Source: Plazaster borealis (taxonomy: Eukaryota; Echinodermata; Asteroidea; Forcipulatida; Labidiasteridae). Taken from it: 64,000 nt of DNA. The first letter of the stretch is position 1, and each line of letters opens with the position of its first letter. The stretch lies in assembly GCA_021014325.1 (NCBI GenBank), contig CM037474.1:9115130-9179129 (forward strand), in the 5' to 3' direction. Positions 42,501 through 48,418 of the stretch are shown in pieces. Position numbers and translations under genes: made by a program. The notes beneath the pieces were generated by a model. The model searched no databases and was not told where the DNA came from. It saw nothing but the letters and a program-made list of their open reading frames with translations.

Positions 42501-45500
42501 GGGTGTCGAAGGAGATATTGCAAAAATATACTACCTGGGTGTCTTCCAGTTTACTATAACCTAAGGCCTATACATGTATTTATTTATTTATTTATTTATC
42601 ATTTGTATCACTGAATTATACTTCCTCATTAAATTATCTATACAAAATTGAGTTGAATGGCATAATATGGTTTTGATATCAATTTTTGTAAAGCTGATAA
42701 CCATTATTAACCAGCATCTACTATTATGTAATTTACTTATTTTGTTGACATTATTGTTACCAAAAATGTATTTTCTCTATTCACATGAAGTATGGTGCTA
42801 TGAGCAACTATATGAGCAATGCTGTCATGACTCTTCAACATTGACGTCCAACCAAATTTGCAACTGTATTTGTTTTCCTCTTAAAAATTAACAACTGATA
42901 AGGTGAAGCTGTACTCTCCCTTATCTGAAACAAATATCACTCTGACAAGGCCACATATCAGGAAGAACTCAGCACTCAGTCACAAGCAGCACACTCTACT
43001 CTCCTCACCCTGAACCAGTCACAAGCAGCACACTCTACTCTCTTCACCCTGAACCGGTCACAAGCAGCACACTCTACTCTTCACACCCTGAACCAGTCAC
43101 AAGCACCACACTCTACTCTCCTCACCCTGAACCAGTCACAAGCAGCACACACTACTCTCCTCACCCTGTACCAGTCACAAGCAGCACACTGTACTCTCCT
43201 CACCCTGAACCAGTCACAAGCAGCACACTCTACTCTCCTCACCCTGAACCAGTCACAAGCAGCACACTCTACTCTCCTCACCCTGAACCAGTCACAAGCA
43301 GCACACTCTACTCTCCTCACCCTGAACCAGTCACAAGCAGCACACTCTACTCTCTGCACCCTGAACCAGTCACAAGCAGCACACTCTACTCTCCGCACCC
43401 TGAACCAGTCACAAGCACCACACTCTACTCTCCTCACCCTGTACCAGTCACAAGCAGCACACTGTACTCTCCTCACCCTGAACCAGTCACAAGCAGCACA
43501 CTGTACTCTCCTCACCCTGAACCAGTCACAAGCAGCACACTCTACTCTCCCTCACCCTGTACCAGTCACAAGCACCACACCCTACTCTCCACACCCTGAA
43601 CCAGTCACAAGCAGCACACTCTACTCTCTGCACCCTGAACCAGTCACAAGCAGCACACTCTACTCTCCTCACCCTGAACTAGTCACAAGCAGCATACTCT
43701 ACTCTCCTCACCCTGAACCAGTCACAAGCAGCACACTCTACTCTCCTCACCCTGAACCAGTCACAAGCAGCACTCTACTCTCCTCACCCTGAACCAGTCA
43801 CAAGCAGCACACTCTACTCTCCTCACCCTGAACCAGTCACAAGCAGCACACTCTACTCTCCTCACCCTGAGCCAGTCACAAGCAGCACACTATACTCTCC
43901 GCACCCTGAACCAGTCACAAGCAGCACACTCTACTCTCTGCACCCTGAACCAGTCACAAGCACCACACTCTACTCTCCGCACCCTGAACCAGTCACAAGC
44001 AGCACACTCTACTCTCCTCACCCTGAACCAGTCACAAGCAGCACACTATACTCTCCGCACCCTGAAACAGTCACAAGCAGCACACTCTACTCTCTGCACC
44101 CTGAACCAGTCACAAGCAGCACACTGTACTCTCCTCACCTTGAACCAGTCACAAGCAGCATACTCTACTCTCCTCACCCTGAACCAGTCACAAGCAGCAC
44201 ACTCTACTCTCCACACCCTGAACCAGTCACAAGCAGCACACTCTACTCTCCTCACCCTGAACCAGTGACAAGCACCACACTCTACTCTCCGCACCCTGAA
44301 CCAGTCACAAGCACCACACTCTACTCTCCGCACCCTGTACCAGTCACAAGCACCACACTCTACTCTCTGCACCCTGAACCAGTCACAAGCAGCACACTCT
44401 ACTCTCCGCACCCTGAACCAGTCACAAGCACCACACTCTACTCTCCGCACCCTGAACCAGTCACAAGCACCACACTCTACTCTCCGCACCCTGAACCAGT
44501 CACAAGCAGCACACTCTACACTCCTCACCCTGAATGAGTCACAAGCAGCACACTCTACTCTACTCACCCTGAACCAGTGACAAGCACCACACTCTACTCT
44601 CCGCACCCTGAACCAGTCACAAGCACCACACTCTACTCTCCGCACCCTGAACCAGTCACAAGCACCACACTCTACTCTCCTCACCCTGAACTAGTCACAA
44701 GCAGCACATTTTACTCTCTTCACCCTGAACCAGTCACAAGCAGCACACTCTACTCTCCTCACCCTTGAAGAGATACCACTCTGTCAACAATGCTTCCCCT
44801 CTCATTCCTCTCCTCTATTTGCCTCATGAAGTTCATCTCATTATCTTGGCCATTTAATGACTCCCCAAGCCCTTGGATGCTGCTTCATTATTCATCTGCC
44901 CACCCCCCCCCCACCCCCAGCCTTCAAAAAGGAAAAGCCCATCCAAAACACTGGCCCGATCTCATCACCTGCATGTTAAGGCCATTCCATGAAACCTTGA
45001 TGTTACTTTGCTTTGTCTCTCCACTGATACGAAACCAAATGAACATTGCATCCTGATCTTGAATCTATCAAATGCTAAATTTAATATTCAAAAGATCAAC
45101 AACAGGGTAACATGTAACAAAGTGAGTTCTATATTCTGTATTAATTGTTTCTTGCATAAACAGCAAGAATTATATGAGCTTTTCACTGGAAACTAAATTG
45201 TTAGGAATGGAGAAAGAGTTTCTACACCAAGGATGTATGATGACCTCACTGAACCCCCATGGGTTCTCTTCATGGTGGTTGTCTCATTTCTCCCTACTGA
45301 TGAGCAGCATCATGAATCCCAAGATTTACTAGTGTCTCCCTCCTGTCTGGCAGACAACCCACATTCTTTACTTGATTTCTTAGTCCATACTATGCCTTTT
45401 TATCTACATGAACTCTACATGTTCGTAGTGGTTCATTGCATCTGGGGTAATTGTGATTTTATGCACATGCATTTCCATAGATAAAAGTATGTGTGTACCC

Positions 45501-48418
45501 TGCACAGATTCATTAAAAGTGGTGATGTTAGATCTTAAGAGTAAGTACAGTGCTTGCAACTAGCTGCAGGAGTGCAGGTACACATCAAATAAACATATAT
45601 GTGGCATGTACTGTATACACATCTTCTTCCTAACACCATTCTAAACATTTTTTATCCAAATTGCATGATTCTCTTATTGTTACTTATGTGTCTCACTTTT
45701 ACCAATACTGACAAGCCCCTTGAGAAGCACAATCCAAACCTATGTCGTTATCCACATGTGTATATTCTATATTTAAAAACAAATGTCCAAACTGCAAGTG
45801 CACAATACACAGTTTATAAACATGAAACCTTGTGTTATTACACATATCAACACTGTATCCTACAGAAAAAGGATGTTTGTACATGATTAGCTATCACACA
45901 TGACCCACCTATTGCACATGACCCACAAGTATACAAACACAACATTAATATTTATCATTTTTACTTTACAATTTCTTTTTCTCTTATAACCTTTCCTCCC
46001 TTCTTAGCCCTCAACGTGAGTGGCCTGTTTTAGGGCCTTGTGGTTGCCAACTCCCCATAAAAAAAATGTATATATACAAAAAGTAGTCAGTAACGATAGT
46101 AACAAATGTTTAATGTACATGTACGTATAATGTACATATGCATGGGTGCTTTCATAATGAACAAGGACATTCTTTCAAGCAAGTTTCTCTAGAATGGACC
46201 ACTTCTGCTTTAATTCTGTCTTTCACTTGTAGGGTTTTAATCTGCTGCTTGTGGCAGTGTTTGAGGAGCTACTTAGCATCAACTTCCCAATACTAAATGT
46301 CCTGAATGTGCACCTATCATAACTTAATCAAGAAGCCAGACACATAATAGACATGGTGACATGCTGTCAGCCTTAACCATATCTAGCTTGGTAGGGCTAA
46401 ACTGACACCAAGAGTCAAAAACAAGTCAGCAAAGTAACCTGTGAATTGTTTCTCCTGTAGGACTCCAACAGCACACTGATTAGTTTTTATCCGTGCAAGG
46501 GTATAGGACCAACAAAATATTCTTTATCCCTGATGCAATTATAACATCAATTAAACTTGCAAATTTTAGTTTGAAGTTATTAAGCAGGAAGTTAATTGAC
46601 TGGTCTCATTACCAACTACAAATGGCTAAATGTTTCAACAAAATAGTTGTCCACTGACTTGATGTACCACACAGAGTTGTAGAAGAGAAAATACTAAACA
46701 GTGTCAACTTCCTTTAAAGGCTTTCACCGAGATCGCAAAACCCAAGAGAAAACAACGACTTTCAATTTCATCTCGGAAAAGCAGTTCACTTTGTTTCTCA
46801 TAACAAAGATCAGGTTACAGTGCTGCAATTTTACAAAACACAGGCAGACACTTTGATGATTACATCAAGCGGCAACGCCACAAAAAACAGTATCGTCCTA
46901 ATCAAAGAACGTCCCATCAAAACATTAAGGTCTTTTTCTGCGAGAATGGCGACATGTGGCTTTATGACAATGTAATACAGGAAGTCAGGCTAAAAACGTT
47001 GAGCTGTTGTGGAAAAGCCTTGGTCACGTTCAAGAGGGAAAGAGCGGCAAATAGAAGAACCTCCAAGCCAGGGAGTCGAGTAGGTCTCACACTTGCTACA
47101 TGTTTACCGTCTTAAGTTTCGCGAGCGGATGAAATTTGACCGTGTACAGGGCAGAGAGGCAGTGTGATTAGGTGGGTTTGAGTTTGACGTGGTAACTCAA
47201 GCAGGCAAAGGGAGTAACAAAAATAAGTGCAGTTGATTGGTCAGTGCTGGTTGCAACTGAAGCTATGATTGGTTTCTAATATCAGATTGAGGACTGAAAA
47301 GAAGAAAAAACTGCTGGCAATGTAGGGTTTTATTTTTGAAGATGTTGCTCAGTTGATATAAGAGTCTTAATGGTTTTTAGGTTTTACTTGAACCATGTTC
47401 TTTCCCAGGTCAGTTTCAGTGCTGGCCAACGATGAAGTTTGGTTTAATGGAGCCATGACAGCTATGGACTGAGTGCTAAGGATTTTACATTCAACTGTTT
47501 CTAGTACAGTCAATAACACTGACCATGGACAGCATGGGTGTAATTTCATAATAAAAATGAGTCTTCCATTGATCTAGAGGATGATACCCTTAGAATCTTA
47601 TAAGTGTTGAATTTCCACAAACTTTCTATTCAAGTCTCCTGAGAAAGATACTAAACATCCTTCATGAAAAGGGTTTCAAACAAAAATGTATTACTTTTTA
47701 TCCTGATATTTAGAACAAAATATCAGATAAAAATCAGCTTGGCAGACAGTTTAACACAATGAATACCTACCTGCAAAGTTCTCCTTGCAAACACAGGTGT
47801 ATCCAGCTTCTTTTTGTACACACTGGCCATTACTGCCACAAGGGTTGGAGTAGCAGTAGTTGATCTCTGTTGTACAGTAGTTTCCAGTGAACCCTGGTGG
47901 GCATTCGCATTTATAGAGAGTCTCTGGATGGATGGAACGGAAGATGACTGTCTGCGTTGCAATAAAGCCTGATGAGCTCCAGAATGAGAGAGGAGAGAGA
48001 CAACGGGTGTATAGCTCATAGTTATCCCCACTGCAGATCTCATAAAGGCAAAGGTTGTCACCAAATGGGAGCACAGTTGCTGTGGAGACCTCCGAGAGTG
48101 TCGCTCGCATCAGGTACACCCTCTCCTGAAGGTACTGTGAAGTGAAGAATGTCCCGTCCTGATGCTGGGCAGCAAAGGAAACATTGAGGATTGGAGGGCC
48201 TGTTACTAGATCATGGTCTTTGATGCTGAAGACATAGACCAGGTTACGTTGTGTTGGAATGATGTTGGAGAGGGCGTCAATGAAGCGGTTGATCTTTGGA
48301 GTCAGGAACTCCTGGGAGTTGAGATTCTCAAGCTGGACAGTGATGCTACTGAACAGAAGCTTCTCAGTGATCATGGTCAGACGGAAGGTACACTGAGCTG
48401 TCACAGCATTCAGACCAT
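326..48418 (-). CDS. CELSR: CELSR/Flamingo seven-pass cadherin, partial gene (17 exons)
   Basis: Span of the coding exons of a CELSR/Flamingo adhesion GPCR. Family members sit at cell-cell borders, bind each other across the junction and organise Frizzled/Vangl planar-polarity complexes; they also guide neurites. Seen in the sequence: 17 exons in phase, 1,290 codons without a stop. The domain order is membrane-adjacent domain, EGF1-3, LamG1, EGF4, LamG2, EGF5-6, laminin-type EGF, HormR, GAIN/GPS, TM1-TM2. This order is diagnostic of CELSR; FAT-type cadherins lack HormR, GAIN and 7TM. Both ends are missing: the cadherin repeats with the start codon lie beyond 64000, and TM3-TM7 with the tail lie before position 1. 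No promoter, UTR or polyadenylation site falls in the window. Vertebrates have three paralogues and most invertebrates one, so no paralogue number is given. Confidence 0.97.
530..964 (-). other. Intron between the GPS and TM1 exons
   Basis: 435 bp, AT-rich, with no repeat or conserved motif that I can see. It separates the tethered agonist from the first transmembrane helix in phase 0. Confidence 0.85.
965..1091 (-). CDS. CELSR: CELSR exon: GPS cleavage motif and tethered agonist (residues 1181-1222)
   Basis: 127 nt, phase 2 in and phase 0 out; acceptor CTTTTCAG, donor GTAACTTAA (the weakest donor of the set, with C at position +5). It encodes [29 protein letters not shown] and the stub NSYTR. 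All four GPS cysteines are present once the previous exon is added. The autoproteolysis triad reads H-L-T, so the predicted cut lies between L1209 (1004-1006) and T1210 (1001-1003), leaving a tethered peptide that starts TNFAVIV. Confidence 0.96.
1092..1615 (-). other. Intron splitting the GPS motif
   Basis: 524 bp. It interrupts the GPS between its first cysteine strand and the GWSSKGC part, in phase 2. I see nothing else in it. Confidence 0.85.
1616..1795 (-). CDS. CELSR: CELSR exon: GAIN subdomain B, middle (residues 1121-1179)
   Basis: 180 nt, phase 2 in and phase 2 out; acceptor ATTACCCCACAG, donor GTAAGTTGA. It encodes [28 protein letters not shown] and ends QCIFWNFS. The C-x-F-W start of the GPS motif is here and the rest is in the next exon. 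The exon has no methionine-started open frame of useful length and was found by reading from the GPS backwards. Confidence 0.94.
1964..2005 (-). repeat. Intronic hairpin with a donor-like GTAAGTCA in its loop
   Basis: GTGCCTTGTT at 1969-1978 pairs with AACAAGGCAC at 1989-1998, extended by four G-C pairs after a one-base bulge. The ten-base loop, read on the transcript, is TGTAAGTCAT, which repeats the first eight bases of the real donor at 2035-2042. Whether it folds or acts is unknown. Confidence 0.6.
2043..2295 (-). CDS. CELSR: CELSR exon: GAIN subdomain B, first part (residues 1037-1119)
   Basis: 253 nt, phase 1 in and phase 2 out; acceptor TTTACCAG, donor GTAAGTCAC. It encodes [20 protein letters not shown], a linker rich in charged residues, and [20 protein letters not shown] (the beta strands of GAIN B; vertebrate CELSRs read AVALVIIYRTLGQLLP here). 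The methionine shortly after the exon start is internal. A second GTAAGTCA lies 55 nt into the following intron, in the loop of a predicted hairpin. Confidence 0.95.
2296..2892 (-). other. Intron within GAIN, carrying a tRNA-like inverted-repeat element
   Basis: 597 bp. Nearly half is the inverted-repeat element at 2344-2632; the remainder is AT-rich without features I recognise. Confidence 0.85.
2344..2632. mobile_element. tRNA-like sequence flanked by about 65-75-bp inverted repeats
   Basis: The left arm (about 2344-2417) and right arm (about 2557-2632) are reverse complements with few mismatches; a shared block reads ACTCAGTACTTTCCCGAGT. Between them lies a plus-strand tRNA-like stretch: TGGTGGTCTAGCGGTGAGCC resembles a tRNA 5' half with an A box (near 2468-2487), and GGTTTAAATC about 40 nt on resembles a decayed B box (consensus GGTTCGANNCC). 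This suggests a tRNA-derived SINE-like or foldback element. It is not a functional tRNA gene: no complete acceptor stem is visible. I see no target-site duplication. Confidence 0.6.
2893..3076 (-). CDS. CELSR: CELSR exon: GAIN subdomain A, end (residues 975-1035)
   Basis: 184 nt, phase 0 in and phase 1 out; acceptor GTTTCTGTAG, donor GTAAGATCA. It encodes [20 protein letters not shown], then [16 protein letters not shown] and [12 protein letters not shown]. The alternating helix pattern and the position between the neighbouring GAIN exons make the assignment firm, although the sequence itself is less conserved than the GPS. Confidence 0.93.
3077..3723 (-). other. Intron within GAIN, with a 24-bp tandem array
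   Basis: 647 bp, phase 0. It contains the inverted-repeat remnant and tandem array at 3451-3641. Short open frames there (3389-3667) are produced by the array. Confidence 0.85.
3451..3641. repeat. 24-bp tandem array inside an inverted-repeat element
   Basis: AGCCAGACA recurs at 3533, 3557, 3581, 3605 and 3629, exactly 24 nt apart, giving about five copies of a unit containing GTAGCAGTAGCCATAGCC. GGCTTCTGCTAC at 3451-3462 is the reverse complement of GTAGCAGAAGCC inside the array, so the array looks like an expanded arm of a foldback element. A related core is present at 29100-29119 in the other orientation. Confidence 0.75.
3724..3930 (-). CDS. CELSR: CELSR exon: GAIN subdomain A (residues 906-974)
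   Basis: 207 nt, phase 0 at both ends; acceptor CCATGCAG, donor GTAAGTATA. It encodes mostly helical sequence: [34 protein letters not shown] and [19 protein letters not shown]. It aligns with the part of CELSR GAIN carrying the conserved 'GNDV..Y.LL..VL.HES..QG' pattern. Two NxT sequons (NIT, NVT) are visible. Confidence 0.95.
3931..4707 (-). other. Intron at the start of GAIN, with a 70-bp tandem array
   Basis: 777 bp, phase 0. More than half is the array at 4109-4563. Confidence 0.85.
4109..4563. repeat. Tandem array, 70-bp unit, about 6.5 copies
   Basis: The block AATCTTTGAATACAGGA starts at or next to 4161, 4231, 4301, 4371 and 4441, exactly 70 nt apart; the last copy at 4503 is 62 nt on, having lost eight bases. 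Central copies are almost identical, while the edge copies carry GGTAACCAGTAGGTACTAGG variants. This gradient suggests recent expansion from the middle. Confidence 0.9.
4708..4904 (-). CDS. CELSR: CELSR exon: HormR domain (residues 841-905)
   Basis: 197 nt, phase 1 in and phase 0 out; acceptor CATTCCACAG, donor GTAAGAATT. It encodes the hormone-receptor motif found just before the GAIN domain of several adhesion GPCRs: [20 protein letters not shown], then [15 protein letters not shown] and [11 protein letters not shown]. The GIWWP motif and four cysteines are intact. The last residues ([11 protein letters not shown]) begin the helical GAIN subdomain A. Confidence 0.97.
4905..5657 (-). other. 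Intron between laminin-type EGF and HormR
   Basis: 753 bp. Poly-A-rich near 5020-5050; otherwise I see nothing. The open frames at 5277-5739 match nothing I know. Confidence 0.8.
5658..5841 (-). CDS. CELSR: CELSR exon: laminin-type EGF units (residues 779-839)
   Basis: 184 nt, phase 0 in and phase 1 out; acceptor TTGGCAG, donor GTGGGTAGC. It closes the first laminin-type unit with EDSDTC and encodes the second: [35 protein letters not shown] and [11 protein letters not shown]. The eight-cysteine spacing is that of a laminin EGF module. The 1.24-kb intron on its 5' side holds two long palindromes. Confidence 0.97.
5961..6158. repeat. Imperfect palindrome, arms of about 75 bp
   Basis: The left arm, about 5961-6036 (including CATGTGTACGTCATGC and ACACGCTAAGCAATGCACAC), pairs with the right arm, about 6079-6158 (GTGCACTGCTTAGAGTGT and GCATGACGAACACATG). 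There are scattered mismatches, many of them CG against TG/CA, as expected from methyl-CpG decay of an older foldback or MITE copy. Confidence 0.75.
6484..6626. repeat. Long hairpin, arms of about 63 bp and a 15-nt loop
   Basis: ACAATTGTTGCACG at 6484-6497 pairs with CGTGCAACAATTGT at 6613-6626, and the pairing runs inwards through GATGGGGTC, TTTTGTACACCC and CAAATGG with few mismatches. The loop is about 6547-6561. It looks like a MITE or a recent palindromic duplication. Confidence 0.85.
7084..7343 (-). CDS. CELSR: CELSR exon: end of EGF5, EGF6, first laminin-type EGF (residues 693-778)
   Basis: 260 nt, phase 1 in and phase 0 out; acceptor TTATCTAG, donor GTGAGTGTC. It completes EGF5 with GHYGPVC, encodes EGF6 ([12 protein letters not shown] to YYGDHC), and starts the laminin-type unit with [27 protein letters not shown]. 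The DWWG..CGPC and CNKT(T)G motifs are highly conserved in CELSR proteins. Frames with methionine starts in this interval are partial or out of frame; the true frame was read through the splice phases. Confidence 0.96.
7344..8336 (-). other. Intron between EGF5 and EGF6
   Basis: 993 bp. It holds a C13 run followed by A-rich sequence (about 8023-8045) and a second A-rich run near 8080. No other structure seen. Confidence 0.8.
8337..8610 (-). CDS. CELSR: CELSR exon: end of laminin-G 2 and EGF5 (residues 601-691)
   Basis: 274 nt, phase 0 in and phase 1 out; acceptor AACTCACAG, donor GTGAGTAAG. The laminin-G 2 C-terminal part includes [19 protein letters not shown] and a cysteine pair closing at NIQVGCD. 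EGF5 follows with [13 protein letters not shown] and WGKHECVC, and its last cysteine is in the next exon. The position where many EGF domains carry the aromatic of the Asp/Asn-hydroxylation consensus is a histidine here, so EGF5 probably does not match that consensus. Confidence 0.96.
8611..9188 (-). other. Intron within laminin-G 2
   Basis: 578 bp, phase 0, without repeats or motifs that I recognise. Confidence 0.85.
9189..9335 (-). CDS. CELSR: CELSR exon: laminin-G 2, middle (residues 552-600)
   Basis: 147 nt, phase 0 at both ends, so a 49-codon cassette; acceptor CTCTTTGTAG, donor GTAAAGGCT. It encodes [17 protein letters not shown], then [19 protein letters not shown] and LTLDFGKYT, the central W-H strand pair of a laminin-G fold. 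Skipping would keep the frame but remove the core of the domain. Confidence 0.94.
9336..9750 (-). other. Intron within laminin-G 2
   Basis: 415 bp, phase 0. I see nothing in it. Confidence 0.85.
9751..9917 (-). CDS. CELSR: CELSR exon: laminin-G 2, first part (residues 497-551)
   Basis: 167 nt, phase 1 in and phase 0 out; donor GTAGGTACA. The acceptor CTCACAG follows a run of 15 C on the transcript (G on the plus strand, 9924-9938), so a homopolymer makes up the pyrimidine tract. The exon encodes [33 protein letters not shown] and INIQIE, the N-terminal strands of the second laminin-G domain (compare the FRTR and VLL positions of the family). Confidence 0.95.
9918..10359 (-). other. Intron between EGF4 and laminin-G 2
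   Basis: 442 bp, phase 1. Its 3' end on the transcript is a run of 15 C just before CTCACAG (plus-strand G at 9924-9938). Nothing else seen. Confidence 0.85.
10360..10661 (-). CDS. CELSR: CELSR exon: end of laminin-G 1 and EGF4 (residues 396-495)
   Basis: 302 nt, phase 2 in and phase 1 out; acceptor CTCTTGATAG, donor GTATGCAAG. It begins [20 protein letters not shown] and continues to [19 protein letters not shown], the C-terminal sheet and cysteine of laminin-G 1. EGF4 follows: CSSNPC, a [15 protein letters not shown] turn and GWAGRNC. Only 174 bp of intron separate it from the preceding exon, the shortest intron in the window. Confidence 0.97.
10836..10945 (-). CDS. CELSR: CELSR exon: laminin-G 1, continued (residues 359-394)
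   Basis: 110 nt, phase 0 in and phase 2 out; acceptor TTGTTTTTAG, donor GTAAATTAG. It encodes [17 protein letters not shown] and ELGNYSCAA, which align with the conserved DDC and GNYSCAA stretches of CELSR laminin-G 1. It is too short to stand out as an open frame and was found by the missing piece between [11 protein letters not shown] and MNGPLLLGG. The loop joining it to the previous exon is shorter than in the vertebrate proteins I recall, but the hairpin is a normal laminin-G one. Confidence 0.93.
16805..16828. repeat. C24 homopolymer
   Basis: An uninterrupted run of 24 C on the plus strand. The exact length in the genome is uncertain, since such runs are prone to sequencing error. Confidence 0.8.
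19501..19529. repeat. Perfect 12-bp stem hairpin
   Basis: AGGAGTGTACAT and ATGTACACTCCT are perfect reverse complements separated by five bases. No known element is recognised. Confidence 0.6.
20126..20468 (+). mobile_element. MITE-like inverted-repeat element, copy 1
   Basis: About 343 bp between two TTAA tetramers. The left end reads TTAAAGGCCCTGTACACTAT and the right end, reverse complemented, TTAAAGGTATTGTACACTTT; the imperfect end similarity extends inwards for some 60 bp. There is no open frame of note, so it is non-autonomous. A second copy at 55939-56291 is in the opposite orientation and matches over its full length. The TTAA borders would fit a piggyBac-type target, but this is not proven. 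Confidence 0.85.
21224..21345. mobile_element. Single end of a GGGCCCAATTTCAT-type element
   Basis: ACCTGGGCCCAATTTCATAG begins at 21224 and matches the ends of the elements at 34545-34804 and 60984-61110; it is followed by an AGCAGAAAA/TTTTCTGCT hairpin region. No opposite end was found, so this copy appears truncated. The right limit is approximate. Confidence 0.5.
23035..23070. repeat. C run followed by CA microsatellite
   Basis: About 12 C followed by about a dozen CA dinucleotides. Confidence 0.85.
25588..25965. repeat. Two-copy tandem duplication, about 170-190 bp
   Basis: AGAGTGACATAGTGGGCAT occurs at 25621 and 25792, and TACAGATCCTACTTACAAG at 25711 and 25902. The second copy carries about 20 extra bases that form an inverted repeat around GTGGGC..GCCCAC. 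Short GACA runs border both copies. Confidence 0.85.
26748..26769. repeat. GACA microsatellite beside a splice donor
   Basis: About five GACA units end some 20 nt from the donor of the exon at 26787-26991; on the transcript this is a TGTC run just inside the intron. Confidence 0.85.
26787..26991 (-). CDS. CELSR: CELSR exon: laminin-G 1, middle (residues 291-358)
   Basis: 205 nt, phase 2 in and phase 0 out; acceptor TCTTTTCAG, donor GTGAGTCTT. It encodes [20 protein letters not shown] and the [15 protein letters not shown] strand-loop, both hallmarks of the first laminin-G domain of CELSR. The flanks are unusual. The acceptor lies in a 57/58-bp tandem repeat that supplies two more near-identical acceptors upstream, and a GACA microsatellite begins about 20 nt past the donor. 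A 150-codon frame on the opposite strand (26580-27032) is a shadow of this exon and of the repeats. Confidence 0.95.
26991..27150. repeat. 57/58-bp tandem repeat that triplicates a splice acceptor
   Basis: About 2.7 copies. On the transcript strand each copy contains TTTTCAGTTTT: the real acceptor (CAG at 26992-26994) and two further ones at 27050-27052 and 27107-27109. The spacings are 58 and 57 bp. Only the acceptor next to 26991 joins to the laminin-G frame. Confidence 0.9.
26992..27985 (-). other. Intron within laminin-G 1
   Basis: 994 bp, phase 2. The first 160 bp next to the exon are the tandem repeat at 26991-27150; nothing recognised in the rest. Confidence 0.85.
27986..28208 (-). 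CDS. CELSR: CELSR exon: end of EGF2, EGF3, start of laminin-G 1 (residues 217-289)
   Basis: 223 nt, phase 1 in and phase 2 out; acceptor TTTTTCAAG, donor GTAAATATT. The split glycine at the junction restores CKENFAGPNC and so closes EGF2. EGF3 follows with [12 protein letters not shown] and the typical GGFECVC turn, then the first strands of laminin-G 1 ([17 protein letters not shown]). It is isolated between a 19.6-kb intron on its 5' side and a 1.0-kb intron on its 3' side. An open frame reaches 28236 upstream, but only the part from 28208 joins in phase. Confidence 0.96.
29040..29180. mobile_element. Short inverted-repeat element, CTACAGC-rich
   Basis: The left end has GTCAGAGTTAGCGGTTACAG and the right end CTGTAACCTGAC, giving imperfect inverted ends. 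The core TCATCATACGTTGAAGTATA (29100-29119) matches 17 of 20 bases with the reverse complement of 3490-3509, which links it to the element at 3451-3641. The small open frame here is not considered coding. Confidence 0.5.
31276..31593. repeat. Two-copy tandem duplication, 158-bp unit
   Basis: The blocks CTGTTTTTNATGTCCAAACA and GTACACATGAATGTCTGTAG each occur twice, 158 nt apart, with only a handful of differences. It is head-to-tail and recent, with no coding content. Confidence 0.9.
32321..32338. repeat. G18 homopolymer
   Basis: Eighteen G on the plus strand. Length is uncertain for technical reasons. Confidence 0.8.
32420..32560. repeat. Degenerate tandem repeat, about 38 bp
   Basis: ACTGTCTTGCCTCTTCAA-like blocks occur at 32428, 32470, 32505 and 32543, so spacings are uneven (35-42 nt) and copies diverged. 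Confidence 0.6.
34545..34804. mobile_element. MITE-like element with GGGCCCAATTTCATGGCTCT ends
   Basis: About 260 bp. The left end GGGCCCAATTTCATGGCTCT (34548 onwards) is a perfect reverse complement of the right end at 34782-34801. The interior is rich in GCTTACG/CGTAAGC motifs, which suggests it is itself a nest of short palindromes. No coding sequence. A shorter relative lies at 60984-61110 and one end at 21224. Confidence 0.85.
35740..35760. repeat. A21 homopolymer
   Basis: Twenty-one A on the plus strand. There is no adjacent retroelement body that I recognise, so this is not called a retroposed tail. Confidence 0.85.
37329..37343. repeat. G15 homopolymer
   Basis: Fifteen G in a row on the plus strand. 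Confidence 0.8.
40140..40335. repeat. T-rich low-complexity tract
   Basis: About 200 bp dominated by T with ATTT-type interruptions. The 65-codon frame of F, I, L and Y across it is compositional. Confidence 0.8.
42979..44765. repeat. 39-bp minisatellite, about 46 copies
   Basis: The unit reads, in one plus-strand frame, [13 protein letters not shown] (13 residues). About 1.79 kb of head-to-tail copies carry a small set of recurring variants: CAAGCAGCAC or CAAGCACCAC, CTCCTCACC, CTCCGCACC or CTCTGCACC, and CCTGAACC or CCTGTACC. Single-copy indels (an extra C near 43550, two bases lost near 43770) shift the frame. Because 39 is a multiple of three and the unit lacks stops in three of six frames, it yields long but meaningless open frames on both strands. 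Confidence 0.95.
47771..48418 (-). CDS. CELSR: CELSR exon: membrane-adjacent domain, EGF1, EGF2 (residues 1-215)
   Basis: The most 5' exon in the window: 648 nt, entering in phase 1 and leaving in phase 1. The acceptor is TTTGTTTCTAG and the donor GTAGGTATTC. It opens with GLNAVTAQC and continues through the conserved stretches [30 protein letters not shown] and [10 protein letters not shown]. These mark the ferredoxin-like domain between the last cadherin repeat and the EGFs of CELSR proteins. Next come the split first EGF, ending [11 protein letters not shown], and a second EGF starting [12 protein letters not shown] whose last cysteine is in the next exon. The reading frame stays open upstream to 48536, but that part is T-rich and lysine-poor and reads like intron, so the start is placed at the splice acceptor rather than at a methionine. 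Confidence 0.96.

Larger units (their letters stand above)
28209..47770 (-). other. 19.6-kb intron between EGF2 and EGF3
   Basis: Phase 1. It holds the large 39-bp minisatellite (42979-44765), inverted-repeat elements (29040-29180 and 34545-34804), tandem duplications (31276-31593 and 32420-32560), homopolymers (G12 at 28330, G18 at 32321, A21 at 35740, G15 at 37329), an ATA repeat near 38069-38090, a T-rich tract (40140-40335) and a TTTA repeat near 42580. EGF2 and EGF3 join directly, so no exon is missing. No nested gene recognised. Confidence 0.8.

Noticed and set aside
43081..44768. Long open frames on both strands (up to 212 codons) with 13-residue repeats
   Set aside because: They are produced by the 39-bp minisatellite. 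Frame-shifting indels and an in-frame stop near 44536 interrupt them, starts are not ATG, and there is no flanking gene structure.
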